Positions 44,166-52,963 of a DNA stretch of 64,000 nucleotides are shown one piece after another. The first letter of the stretch is position 1, and each line of letters opens with the position of its first letter. This DNA is from Candidimonas nitroreducens. GTDB taxonomy: Bacteria > Pseudomonadota > Gammaproteobacteria > Burkholderiales > Burkholderiaceae_B. The DNA lies in the NCBI RefSeq assembly GCF_002209565.1, contig NZ_NJIH01000011.1:62001-126000 (forward strand). Reading direction: 5' to 3'. Below the pieces are notes generated by a model, which saw only the letters and a list, made by a program, of their open reading frames with translations, ran no database searches and was not told the origin of the DNA. The position numbers were made by a program, and so were the translations under genes.

Positions 44166-45029
44166 TTATACCGGTTCCAGTTCGCGGGCCGAGCACCAGC
44201 GCAATTCACGGCGATATTTTTGATCGTCGAATGGCGTGGCACGGTGCAATGTGCAGCTATCGTCCCAAACCAGAAGGTCGTGGGGCTGCCACTTGTGTTC
44301 GTAGCGGAATTGCGGCTGGGTTGCGAATTCGGTGAGCTCTTCCAATAAGGCCCGGCCTTCGCTTTCATCCATGTCGACGATGTGCGATGCATGCGCCCCG
44401 ATATATAGGCACTTGCGGCCCGAGCCGGCATGCAGCCGCACCAGCGGGTGCTCGCTGGGGGGCAGCAGGTTCCGTGTTTCTGCATTGAAGTTGGTATAGC
44501 CGACTTTGGCGCGCGAAGCATAAACACTGTGCACGACACGCAAAGGCTCCAGCTCTGCTTGCCTGGATTTCGGCAGGGCGTCCCAGGCGGCGCGTGTGTC
44601 GGCGAATTCGGTGTTGGGGGGATTCTCTTCCGGAAGGACGATGGCATTGAGCGCGGTCACGCGAGCCGGTGGTTGGCGCATGGACATATCCGTGTGCCAG
44701 AACAGATTGGCCTGCAGATACAAGCGCCGCTCATGCTCTTGCATCATGATTTTGCCGTTTTCGTCGATATTGGAAACGTCATAGAAATAAGGGTTCTTCA
44801 TGCGGCTGTTATTCAACTGGCGAGCAAGCGCATTGGGCGGCCCGAACCAGCGTATGAATGCTTCCTGGGCCGCTTCGTCCAGGGGCTGGTTTCGGAAAAA
44901 GATCACGCCGTGTCGAGCCAGCGCCGCTTCGATTTCCGTATAGCTTTCCTGATTCAGCGGTTCTTGCAGATCTATGCCTGAAACCTCGGCACCAAATCCC
45001 GACGGCATGGGTTTGACAGTGATGGCCAT
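44166..45029 (-). CDS. TauD/TfdA-family Fe(II)/2-oxoglutarate dioxygenase
   Basis: A 287-residue dioxygenase with the facial triad H112/D114 (FWHTDMSM) and H262 (CTLHRATPF), and the 2-oxoglutarate Arg in RRELRW. The start IDLQEPL and GVIFFRNQPL segments match TauD/TfdA. AAAGGAG lies seven bases before the ATG. It is followed directly by the FAH gene and then by Bug. A 207-bp gap separates it from the MmgE/PrpD gene upstream, so it may have its own promoter. Confidence 0.92.
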   Translation of the reverse strand: MAITVKPMPSGFGAEVSGIDLQEPLNQESYTEIEAALARHGVIFFRNQPLDEAAQEAFIRWFGPPNALARQLNNSRMKNPYFYDVSNIDENGKIMMQEHERRLYLQANLFWHTDMSMRQPPARVTALNAIVLPEENPPNTEFADTRAAWDALPKSRQAELEPLRVVHSVYASRAKVGYTNFNAETRNLLPPSEHPLVRLHAGSGRKCLYIGAHASHIVDMDESEGRALLEELTEFATQPQFRYEHKWQPHDLLVWDDSCTLHRATPFDDQKYRRELRWCSARELEPV

Positions 45030-45236
45030 GGCCCGCTCCTTTTCTCTGGTATTGGAGAACTGCTAGTGATGAGTGTGGGTTCGATGGAAGTCTACGCAGC
45101 CGTGCACTGTTACGCCAATCGTACGTAGTTATGCCTGTCCATAATGCATTTTGATCGGCTCGATATATATGGCCGCATGGCCGCCGCGTTTGCGATATGC
45201 GGATTGTTTGCACACCGGTTCGACCGATGGCGGGTT

Positions 45237-46565
45237 TCAGGGGCGCAGCACAGAGACCAGCGCTTCGATGGTTGGCGCCTTGTCTAGTTCACGCACGCAG
45301 TGCTTCAGCTGTTCGTATCGCGCCGCGCCGTCCTGCCACGGCCATTCATCCGCCATGCCCGACAATATGGCGTCGGCTTCCTGCCAGTCGAAGGCGAACC
45401 GGGAAAGCTCGGTGATTTCATCCTCGTACGCCGTGCCGCTTTGTAGGCTGACGCGTACCCGGGCACCCCAGTCGGGCAGCCCCTGCAGGCCAGCGACCGA
45501 AACGCGCTCGGCGAGGGTATGGATTTCTCCTGCGCCATACAGAGTGCCGAAGTCTTGGATACGCAGTGTGCGGTTGCGCAAGCCGACGGCCATCATGAAC
45601 GGGCAGCTCATGATCGCGCCGGTGGGTGTCTCGAAAGGCCCGTGGCGATCGATGCCTGGATATGCGGCATTGCGCTCCGCAAGCCAGACTTCGACTCGAT
45701 CGACGTCTGCTGCGCCGAAGGCATGCTTGCGTTGCAGGCCCAGCAGCAGATATAGCGGGGCCTGGTTGATCAAACAGCCTGGCAGAGGCTTGAAAATCAC
45801 CTGAGGCGTGCGCCATGCCCATGTCGGCTCGTTCGCGGCTTCCGAGCCTGCAAACGTGCGGAAAAAACCGCTGCTTCCTTCGAATGAATGCCTGGCGGCA
45901 GGATACCCCCGCTTGGCAAGTTCGGCGCAGATCACTCCGGCGCGGGCTGCATTGGCAACCTGTATACGCCATTCCGGCGTACCCTCGAGCCAGCATTGCA
46001 TTGTGCCGGCGCTGTGCTGGGTGGCCAAGCCCAGGGCGTTCGCGGTTTGCGCGGCGTCGAGGTCTAGCATGCGCGCTGCCGCCGCCGCGGATGCGAACAC
46101 GCCGAAAACGGAAGTCGCACGAAAACGGCGCCCCACGACGGCGTCCGCGTGGCCGGCGGCCACCATGGCCAGAACTTCGTAGCCGGCTGCCATGGCCGTC
46201 AATACTTGTTTCCCGGTAGCCGACTGTTGTTGCGCAAGGGCGAGCACCACCGGAATGATGATGCAGCCAGGGTGCGCATAGGCTTCCGAGTAAGTGTCGT
46301 TTTGGCCGCGAGAGCACATGCGGAATGCGTTGATGTATGCAGCGTCGGCGGCGCTGCGCTCGAGATTGGAAACCAGAGTGCGGGCGGGGCCAGGAGCGGC
46401 ATTGGAGCACAGCACGGCGGTTTCCAATTCATCGCGGGCGCCCGCACTGGCGGCCATCACCATTCCGTAGAGCATACAGGTCTTGAGCTTGGCTAGCACC
46501 TGTTCCGGAATGTCTTCGAACTGCAGGCCCGCGGCGCGGGCGGCTATGGTGTCGGAGTAGCTCAT
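45237..46565 (-). CDS. MmgE/PrpD-family protein (2-methylcitrate dehydratase / cis-aconitate decarboxylase-like)
   Basis: A 442-residue MmgE/PrpD family protein. The helical part shows DIPEQVLAKLKTCMLYGMVM, FRMCSRGQNDTYSEAYAHPG and QVLTAMAAGYEVLAMVAAGH; the second domain has FKPLPGCLINQAPLYLLLGL. Family members dehydrate 2-methylcitrate or related hydroxytricarboxylates, or decarboxylate cis-aconitate; substrate here unknown. The typical His/Asp in the first domain (HPG) are kept in YAHPGCI. ATG at 46565 is preferred (AAGGG seven bases upstream) over a TTG two codons earlier. It follows a Bug gene by 40 bases in a minus-strand operon led by that Bug gene. Confidence 0.9.
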   Translation of the reverse strand: MSYSDTIAARAAGLQFEDIPEQVLAKLKTCMLYGMVMAASAGARDELETAVLCSNAAPGPARTLVSNLERSAADAAYINAFRMCSRGQNDTYSEAYAHPGCIIIPVVLALAQQQSATGKQVLTAMAAGYEVLAMVAAGHADAVVGRRFRATSVFGVFASAAAAARMLDLDAAQTANALGLATQHSAGTMQCWLEGTPEWRIQVANAARAGVICAELAKRGYPAARHSFEGSSGFFRTFAGSEAANEPTWAWRTPQVIFKPLPGCLINQAPLYLLLGLQRKHAFGAADVDRVEVWLAERNAAYPGIDRHGPFETPTGAIMSCPFMMAVGLRNRTLRIQDFGTLYGAGEIHTLAERVSVAGLQGLPDWGARVRVSLQSGTAYEDEITELSRFAFDWQEADAILSGMADEWPWQDGAARYEQLKHCVRELDKAPTIEALVSVLRP

Positions 46566-46605
46566 GGGCAATCCCTTGTCGTGTCTACGCGGGTTCTTCG
46601 GCTGA

Positions 46606-47607
46606 TCACGGGATCACGATGCCGCGTGTTTTCACCAGCGCTCCGATGCGCTCGTGTTCACTCTTGAGCAGGTCGTTGAAAGCCTGTGGCGCTCCCCCCG
46701 AAAGGGTGATGCCGAATTCCCGGGCACGGCTTTGAACCACCTGGCTCGTCAGCGACTTGTTCAGCTCTGTATTGAGTTTGGACACCGTGGTGTCGGGCGT
46801 TCCGGCGGGTACGAGCACGCCATACCAGGTGCCAGAACGAAACCCTGGCAGACCGGCCTGATCGGAGGTGGGCAGCTCCTTCCAATCCGCAAGCGGTGTA
46901 TCGCTGCCTATCATCAACGCCTTCAGATATCCTTCTTTGACCATGGTGCGTGTGGCCGGAGCGTCGAACACTGCGTCGACATGGCCGCCAGCCAGAGCGG
47001 GCACGAATGCGCTGGAGCCGCCCATCGGAACGTGTACGATCTTGATGCCCGTCATGTCGGCAAATTGCTCGGCGGCGATATGGGGGCTGCTTCCTATGCC
47101 GGAAGAGGCGAAAGTCACGCCTTCCGGCCTGGCTTTGGCCCAGGCAAGAAAAGATTTCATGTCGTTGGCGGGGATCGATGAGCGTATGAAAAGTACGGTG
47201 GGCTGCCAGCCGACATAGATGACGGGCTTGAACCGGCTTTCGTCGAATGCAGGGCCGCCTTTCTTGTACTGCAGCGTTGTATAGGGTAGGCCGGTGAACA
47301 GCAGTGTGCGCCCGTCGGTGGCGGTGGACTGCGCGACAGAGCGGGTTGCAAGCAGAGTGCCCGCGCCCACTTTGTTCAGAGGCGTAACCGATTCTCCGGT
47401 CTGCTGCGAGAAAGCAAGGCTTACCGCGCGCGCCATCAAGTCCAGTGAGCCGCCCGCGGCGATGGGAATGATCATTTCATAGTGTCTTTGCGCATGGGCG
47501 TGGCGCATGGGCAGCCACGTTAGCGCGAGAGCACTGACGATGCCGACACACAGGCGCGCCAGGGTTGACGTCGCGGTTCGGTGTCCCGCGGATAGCAGTG
47601 AAAGCAT
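46606..47607 (-). CDS. Bug-family (TctC-like) periplasmic solute-binding protein, divergent variant
   Basis: A 333-residue Bug-family protein with a signal peptide (residues 1-39 or so, ending RHAHAQ) and the relaxed opening RHYEMIIPIAAGGSLDLMAR. It diverges from the other six Bug proteins at several core places (LNKVGAGTLLATRSVAQ instead of VENxxGAxGxxG), so its ligand may be unusual. GGAG seven bases before the ATG at 47607 fixes the start; the frame continues 85 codons upstream without meaning. First gene of the minus-strand operon, divergent from a LysR gene across 257 bases. Confidence 0.85.
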   Translation of the reverse strand: MLSLLSAGHRTATSTLARLCVGIVSALALTWLPMRHAHAQRHYEMIIPIAAGGSLDLMARAVSLAFSQQTGESVTPLNKVGAGTLLATRSVAQSTATDGRTLLFTGLPYTTLQYKKGGPAFDESRFKPVIYVGWQPTVLFIRSSIPANDMKSFLAWAKARPEGVTFASSGIGSSPHIAAEQFADMTGIKIVHVPMGGSSAFVPALAGGHVDAVFDAPATRTMVKEGYLKALMIGSDTPLADWKELPTSDQAGLPGFRSGTWYGVLVPAGTPDTTVSKLNTELNKSLTSQVVQSRAREFGITLSGGAPQAFNDLLKSEHERIGALVKTRGIVIP

Positions 47608-47864
47608 GACAGTCTCCGTTGTCGATTTGTGGCATATATTCGACGCCTCGCCTTGAGGCGGCGCTGCGCGTATTGTCGGAGGATAGCGTCGAGTATTCCA
47701 ATCAGAATCATCTATGGCTTGGCATAAATCCTGGATATATTTCGCGCGCCATTCTGGTACCCCAGTCTGGCTGTTGTCTGGCGGCCGTGAGCGATGTATG
47801 TTTTGTTCTGATATTTTGGTGTCGGCCAGCCTATGGCTGCTGTTGCCGCAAAGAGGAGACATCT

Positions 47865-48770
47865 GTGCGCAATATCAATCTTGCGAACCTGGAGACCGCA
47901 TTCTGGATAGCCCGCCTGGGCAGCTTCACCGCAGCGGCCGAGCGTCTGTACACCACACAACCTGCGATCTCGGCGCGCATGCGCGAATTGGAAGCCGCCT
48001 TGGGCGTGAAGCTGTTCGTACGAGTGGGCCGGGGCGTGGAGCTGACCATGGAAGGCCGCAAATTCCTGGAAGATGCGGAACCGATCTTCCAGCAGTTCGA
48101 GGCCTTGACCGGGTCTGTCAATTCGGCCTATGCCTCGGGCGGCACGGTGCGCATTGGTGCGGGAAACATTTCCATGAGCTGGTTTCCCAACATGATTCGC
48201 GAAATGCAGCGGATCGTTCCCGATCTTACCTATGACGTGGAAATCGATTTGGCCGGCAAAGTGTTGCAAAAGCTCGAGGTGCGCAAATTGGATATAGCCA
48301 TCGTTGCGGGCCCCGTGCACGGAGACAAGCTGTCGTCGGCTCCCCTTGGGTACGACAGGATGTTGTGGGTGGCTTCCGCGGAATTCTTGACAGAGAACTG
48401 GGCCGGCAATTTGCTGGAATTTCTACGCACTGCGCCTATCTGGTGTGTACAGCGCGAGTCCTTCTACTGGACGGAGGCCATGCGCATCATCATGGAAGGG
48501 GGCGGTAATCCGCGACACTTCAACGGTATCAGCAACATGGCCGCCGCCCATCAGATCGTGTTGGGCGGTGGTGGCGTAGGCTGCCTGTCGTCGATGCTGA
48601 TCCGGCAAGATCTGGAGGCGGGCACCTTGCAACTGATACCGGACTTGCGTCAAGGAGGATGGGTCGAGTTTTCTGTCGCCTGTGTCGCCGAGTCCAGGAA
48701 GTCGAAGATCATCTCGCAGATCATGGATATGGCCCAGGCGTCGTCCACCCTCAAGCGTCAGCGGGATTGA
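47865..48770 (+). CDS. LysR-family transcriptional regulator
   Basis: A 301-residue LysR regulator: helix-turn-helix in ETAFWIARLGSFTAAAERLY and TTQPAISARMRELEAAL, then the effector domain with VRIGAGNISMSWFPNMIREM and LGGGGVGCLSSMLIRQDL. GTG start with GAGGAG six bases upstream. It is divergent from the Bug-MmgE/PrpD operon and is followed after 181 bases by an FMN hydroxyacid dehydrogenase, so it is positioned to control both sides. ATATATGG-type sequences recur in the flanking gaps (45160s, 47640s, 48800s) and could be part of its sites. Confidence 0.9.
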   Translation: MRNINLANLETAFWIARLGSFTAAAERLYTTQPAISARMRELEAALGVKLFVRVGRGVELTMEGRKFLEDAEPIFQQFEALTGSVNSAYASGGTVRIGAGNISMSWFPNMIREMQRIVPDLTYDVEIDLAGKVLQKLEVRKLDIAIVAGPVHGDKLSSAPLGYDRMLWVASAEFLTENWAGNLLEFLRTAPIWCVQRESFYWTEAMRIIMEGGGNPRHFNGISNMAAAHQIVLGGGGVGCLSSMLIRQDLEAGTLQLIPDLRQGGWVEFSVACVAESRKSKIISQIMDMAQASSTLKRQRD

Positions 48771-48951
48771 ATCGAGCCCTCGCGATCCTCAAGACATATA
48801 CGGCCATACGGCGAATATATGGCTCGCTCAAAGCGGGTTCTGTTTATGAGTCGCCATAAAAAATTGTGATTTCCGCTGGTAGGCATTCGACGATAGAGTA
48901 TGCCTCGTACTCAATCCGCGAAGAACGGAATCGGGCTGGTTCCGATAACAA

Positions 48952-50154
48952 ATGTCATTCGATCCCGCATTCGGCTACAACTTCGACGATCTGCGCACAT
49001 TGGCCAAGCGCCGCTTGCCCCATGGCCTGTTTGAGTTTATTGATCGGGGCACCGAAGATGACCTGACCATACGCAACAATCTCGATGCGTTTCGCAGGAT
49101 ATGCCTGATCCCTAGACCCTTGAGGGACGTATCGCAGCGGTCGCTGCGCGTTTCATTGTTCGGGCGTGAATATCCCATGCCGGTCTGCCTGGCGCCCACG
49201 GGGGCAGCCGGCCTATTATGGTACGAAGGCGAAGTTGCCACGGCATCCGCGGCAGCATCGTTCGGCGTCCCTTATTCCATGTCGACCGGCTCGATTGCTT
49301 CGATAGAAAAAGTGGCTGAAAAGGCGGGAGGGGATCTGTGGTTTCAGCTGTATCTTTGGCCCGATCCCGCAATGTCGCATGAATTGCTGCATCGCGCTCG
49401 CGATGCAGGATACAAGGCGCTGATCGTGACCGTGGACACCACGGTGACACCCAATCGCGAGTTCAATTACCGAAACGGCTTCACCGTGCCGATGCGCCTG
49501 ACCAGAAGAAACATGATGGATGCAGCTTTGCATCCGCGCTGGGCCGCGGGAGTGATGGGGCGTTATCTATTGTCCGGTGGCATGCCAAGGTTTCACAATC
49601 TGCCGCAGTCCTTGCAGCGCAGCATGACAGATACGAGAAAGAGCGGGCTGATGCCCAAGAACGACGGGTTGACGTGGGACGACCTGAAACGGCTGCGCGA
49701 TATGTGGAAGGGCCCTCTTATTGTTAAGGGCATTCTGCATCCCGAAGACGCGCGATCTGCGATGGCGGCGGGCGTGGACGGAATCGTTGTTTCGAATCAT
49801 GGCGGGCGTGTACTGGACAATGCGCCCGCCAGCATGGACATGCTGCCGCTGGTACGCGAGGCGGTCGGGCCCGACGCCGTGCTTTTCCTCGACAGCGGCA
49901 TCCGCCGCGGCAGTGACATCGTGAAGGCAATCGCCTTGGGAGCGAATGCAGTCATGATAGGCCGTGCCGCGATGTGGGGCACGGCCGTTGGCGGACAGCG
50001 CGGCGTGGCTCATGTTCTCGCCATGCTGCGCGACGAAATCAGCCGAATCCTGGCATTCGTCGGGGCGACTCGCATGGAAGACTTGAGTAGCGCACATTGT
50101 TGGCAGCCCGGCTCTGTGGCCGAGTCTCGGATGCGCATTGCGGCGGCGCCATGA
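48952..50154 (+). CDS. FMN-dependent alpha-hydroxy-acid dehydrogenase (lactate/mandelate family)
   Basis: A 400-residue family member with FDDLRTLAKRRLPHGLFEFI, CLAPTGAAGLLWYEGE, FQLYLWPDPA, the catalytic H283 in VSNHGGRVLDN and the FMN phosphate loop LFLDSGIRRGSDIVKAIALG. It oxidises a 2-hydroxyacid. It differs substantially from the homologue at 39049, so each cluster has its own enzyme. No clear Shine-Dalgarno before the ATG. Plus-strand, downstream of LysR; convergent with the SMP-30 gene 100 bases on. Confidence 0.9.
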   Translation: MSFDPAFGYNFDDLRTLAKRRLPHGLFEFIDRGTEDDLTIRNNLDAFRRICLIPRPLRDVSQRSLRVSLFGREYPMPVCLAPTGAAGLLWYEGEVATASAAASFGVPYSMSTGSIASIEKVAEKAGGDLWFQLYLWPDPAMSHELLHRARDAGYKALIVTVDTTVTPNREFNYRNGFTVPMRLTRRNMMDAALHPRWAAGVMGRYLLSGGMPRFHNLPQSLQRSMTDTRKSGLMPKNDGLTWDDLKRLRDMWKGPLIVKGILHPEDARSAMAAGVDGIVVSNHGGRVLDNAPASMDMLPLVREAVGPDAVLFLDSGIRRGSDIVKAIALGANAVMIGRAAMWGTAVGGQRGVAHVLAMLRDEISRILAFVGATRMEDLSSAHCWQPGSVAESRMRIAAAP

Positions 50155-50253
50155 TGTAGATAGAAGAAAACGGTCGAACTCGCACAGGGGCGAATCAAGA
50201 AGATCGCCCTTGATCGTAATATTGATCTGTGCATGTGAGCCGCTCGCCCAATC

Positions 50254-51192
50254 TTAGTCCAATCCGTGCTCGTCGCCTTCCAGTTTCAAGCCAGGACGTG
50301 GCCATGGAACCTCCACGAGTCGCCCGGCGTACGACTGCGTGACATAGGCGGTTTTGTGGTCGAGGCCGCCAAAGGCGATATTAGTGCAATGGGTGTCACC
50401 GGGCACGGGGACGAACTCGCCTGCACCTCCGTTTGGTGAGCAGACAGTGATGCCACCGGAATCTAATGTCCCGACGCAGATGTTGCCGTTCGCCTCCACC
50501 GCCAATGAATCGAAACGGCGATAGGCTGCTACGGCGGAGATGAGTTTGCCGCCGTGAGGTGATGTGGTGGATGCGACAGCCGGAGATTTCAGCTCGCCTG
50601 GGCCGGCCAGTTCCCACGCCCAGAGCTTGCCACTTTCGGTTTCCGCGACATACAGCGTGCTGCCATCGGGGGAAAGACCCACGCCGTTTGGTTTAGTAAT
50701 GGGAAAGATGAGTTCCTTTATCATTGATCCATCGGCCTTTGCATAGCATACGCATCCTCGATCCCAGTCCCGATGTCTGACTTTACCTGGATCGCTAAAA
50801 TAGAAGCCGCCATGAGCATCGAAGACGATGTCGTTGGGGCCCCGAATTTTCTGGTTCCCCACCTTGTCGTATACGACCTCTGCCTTACCGGTTTGGATAT
50901 CCACACGTTCGACTCGGCCGGTGACGTAATCATCGGGAGTACCCGCAGTGACAAACTTACCGTCCGCCCGTGGTACAAACTTGAAGCCACCGTTGTTGAC
51001 GACATAGCAGTATCCGTCTGGGCCCATGGCGGCACCATTGGGGCCTCCGCCCAGTTTGGCGATGACTGTCTGCTTACCTTTGGCGTCGATGTGAGTTAGG
51101 GTTTGGCGTCGGATTTCGACGACGATGAATGTACCGTCTTCGAGCGCGATAGGGCCCTCGGGAAACTGCAGGCCTTCCGTGATTATGCGCAT
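50254..51192 (-). CDS. SMP-30/gluconolactonase family protein
   Basis: A 312-residue beta-propeller lactonase-like protein. Typical blades are EGLQFPEGPIALEDGTFIVV (with metal-site Glu), GGGPNGAAMGPDGYCYVVNN, GPNDIVFDAHGGFYFSDPG and KPNGVGLSPDGSTLYVAETE, giving the family metal ligands Glu, Asn, Asn/Asp. It hydrolyses lactones or related esters. AGGAG lies before the ATG. It is the last gene of a minus-strand operon (HpcH, Bug, AtuA, small AtuA-like), so it may open a lactone formed in that pathway. Contains unusually many Cys for a secreted-type propeller (for example CVCYAKADG); no signal peptide, so cytoplasmic. Confidence 0.88.
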   Translation of the reverse strand: MRIITEGLQFPEGPIALEDGTFIVVEIRRQTLTHIDAKGKQTVIAKLGGGPNGAAMGPDGYCYVVNNGGFKFVPRADGKFVTAGTPDDYVTGRVERVDIQTGKAEVVYDKVGNQKIRGPNDIVFDAHGGFYFSDPGKVRHRDWDRGCVCYAKADGSMIKELIFPITKPNGVGLSPDGSTLYVAETESGKLWAWELAGPGELKSPAVASTTSPHGGKLISAVAAYRRFDSLAVEANGNICVGTLDSGGITVCSPNGGAGEFVPVPGDTHCTNIAFGGLDHKTAYVTQSYAGRLVEVPWPRPGLKLEGDEHGLD

Positions 51193-51213
51193 TCTGTGCT
51201 CCTGGCTTGCGGC

Positions 51214-51528
51214 TTAGTTTGGTTGGGGAAGTTCGATTGTCATCATCAGGCTGCTGAGCGATTTGCCGTGAGCGTCCTGCGCGAGGGATCGGGTAACGCC
51301 GCCCGCGAGCGCGCCTTCAAGGACGAAGTTGAGGGCCTGTAGATTGGGCAGCTCGTAGCGGATTACTTTACCAGTGAGTAGGTGCGCGAAGGCCTTTTCG
51401 ACGCGCTCCACGGTGAGCTCCTTCTGAAGGAGCTTCCAACCAGAGTCGTCGAAGGCGATGACGGAGATATTCGAAGTGTCGCCCTTGTCGCCGGCGCGGC
51501 CATGGGCAATATCGTAGACGCGAATCAT
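51214..51528 (-). CDS. Small AtuA-associated domain protein (AtuA-like C-terminal domain)
   Basis: A 104-residue protein starting MIRVYDIAHGRAGDKGDTSN with VIRYELPNLQALNFVLEGAL and an ending GVTRSLAQDAHGKSLSSLMM. This is the ferredoxin-fold domain that in many AtuA (DUF1446) proteins is fused to the C-terminus; here it is a separate gene whose ATG overlaps the AtuA TAA stop by one base (TAATG). The coupling implies a complex of the two. Biochemical function unknown. GAGAGGA precedes the ATG. SMP-30 begins 22 bases downstream. Confidence 0.85.
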   Translation of the reverse strand: MIRVYDIAHGRAGDKGDTSNISVIAFDDSGWKLLQKELTVERVEKAFAHLLTGKVIRYELPNLQALNFVLEGALAGGVTRSLAQDAHGKSLSSLMMTIELPQPN

Positions 51529-52883
51529 TAGCCTATCCTCTCTACCTGAACTTGGGGGTCTACCAGCTTGCGCGGAATCAAAACCGACTGCACGGCCAGT
51601 ATTTTTCGAACGACAGGATCAGAGCCGCCACCACCGCCGCATGGGCCATTAACGTGCAGCGCGCGAACCTCGAAGCCAACCGCGGCTGCGGCCTTGGGGT
51701 TGTCGCAGCGCATAGCAAGACGCAGACGCACTTCATAAGGCTCGGGACGGACATCGGGCCTGCCGTGCAGGCTGGACATGCCAATAAGATCGACGCGAAC
51801 TTCAGAGTAAGTGTGGCCCGTATCCTTGAGACGCTGTTGCACGATGTCTGCAGCCCATTTGGCCTTGGCGACAGCGTTGATGCCGGCATAGGAGATTTCC
51901 CCTATGCCGATATAGCCGTCGTCATAGCCCACGGTGACTTTGTAGGTATCGGTATGTGGCTTAGCTCGGGCTCCACGGAAAGTGACGTGATTCTTACCCG
52001 ACTGCGTCAGGTGCAGGCCTGTGATATCGAGAACACAATCGGGGGTAATGTAGTGGGCAGGGTCATGCATTTCGTAAAGCAGCTGCTCTTTGCACGTTGC
52101 CAAGTCTACGCGGCCGCCGGCGTCGTCGAGCTTGCTGATGGTCATTTCACCATCTTCGAGAATGTCCACGTAGGGAAAGCCGAGGCCAGCTAGATTTTCA
52201 ACCTCTTTCTTTCCTGGATCCCCGAAGCAGCCACCGCTGACTTGTGCGCAACACTCCAACAGGTGGCCCATGACGGTACCGGCGCCGATACGTTCTATGT
52301 TTTCGTATGTCCATCCATAGCGGTGCATGGCAGGAGCCAGGAACAGCGAAGGGTCGGCCACCCGGCCCGTGATGACCATCTGCGCATTCGTTTCGAGCGC
52401 CTTGACAATAATGTCGGCGCCAAGGTAAGCGTTCGCCGACGCCATTTTCGGCAGCAGCGTTTCTAGCGGCTCGCCGGACTCCATCAGTGGTAGGCCGGGA
52501 TGTTGCCGCAGTAGATCCGAGACATCGTCGCCAGTGACGATGGCGCAAGAAAAATCGCCCAGCCCTAGATCTTGCGCCACGCGCCGCACTTCACGCGCGG
52601 CGGCAGGTGGGTTCGCAGCGCCCATGTTGGTGACCACTCGTACACGGTTGCGAACCACTGGTGGCAGTACTTGAGCCATACGTTCGCTTAGGCGAGGTGT
52701 ATAGCCCAGGTCTGGATTCTTGAGGCGAGTAAGATTCTCGCGAGCGACAGTACGCTCGGCGAGGCATTCGAATACCAGATAGTCGAGCTCACCCTTTTCG
52801 GCAAGGTCTACGGCCGGTTGAAAGCGGTCGTCAGCGAAACTGGCGCCGGCGCCAACGCGCAATGTATCAGCAGATTTAGGCAT
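51528..52883 (-). CDS. AtuA-family (DUF1446) protein, large part of a split AtuA pair
   Basis: A 451-residue protein of the acyclic terpene utilisation AtuA family: LRVGAGASFADDRFQPAVDL, YLVFECLAERTVAREN, TNMGAANPPAAAREVRRVAQ, TGRVADPSLFLAPAMH and HLLECCAQVSGGCFGDPG are family hallmarks, and it ends after GPCGGGGGSDPVVRKILAV. In Pseudomonas, atuA is needed for citronellol/geraniol use, but the reaction is unknown; homologues occur widely beside Bug and CoA-transferase genes. The usual fused C-terminal domain is encoded by the next gene. ATG at 52883 preferred over an upstream TTG without ribosome site. Confidence 0.88.
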   Translation of the reverse strand: MPKSADTLRVGAGASFADDRFQPAVDLAEKGELDYLVFECLAERTVARENLTRLKNPDLGYTPRLSERMAQVLPPVVRNRVRVVTNMGAANPPAAAREVRRVAQDLGLGDFSCAIVTGDDVSDLLRQHPGLPLMESGEPLETLLPKMASANAYLGADIIVKALETNAQMVITGRVADPSLFLAPAMHRYGWTYENIERIGAGTVMGHLLECCAQVSGGCFGDPGKKEVENLAGLGFPYVDILEDGEMTISKLDDAGGRVDLATCKEQLLYEMHDPAHYITPDCVLDITGLHLTQSGKNHVTFRGARAKPHTDTYKVTVGYDDGYIGIGEISYAGINAVAKAKWAADIVQQRLKDTGHTYSEVRVDLIGMSSLHGRPDVRPEPYEVRLRLAMRCDNPKAAAAVGFEVRALHVNGPCGGGGGSDPVVRKILAVQSVLIPRKLVDPQVQVERIG

Positions 52884-52963
52884 AGAGAGCCCCGTTAAGA
52901 CCTGGGCTTCCCGCAAAGAGCAAGGCTCGCCACGTTTCGGGAAAACCTAGGCATTTGTAATTG

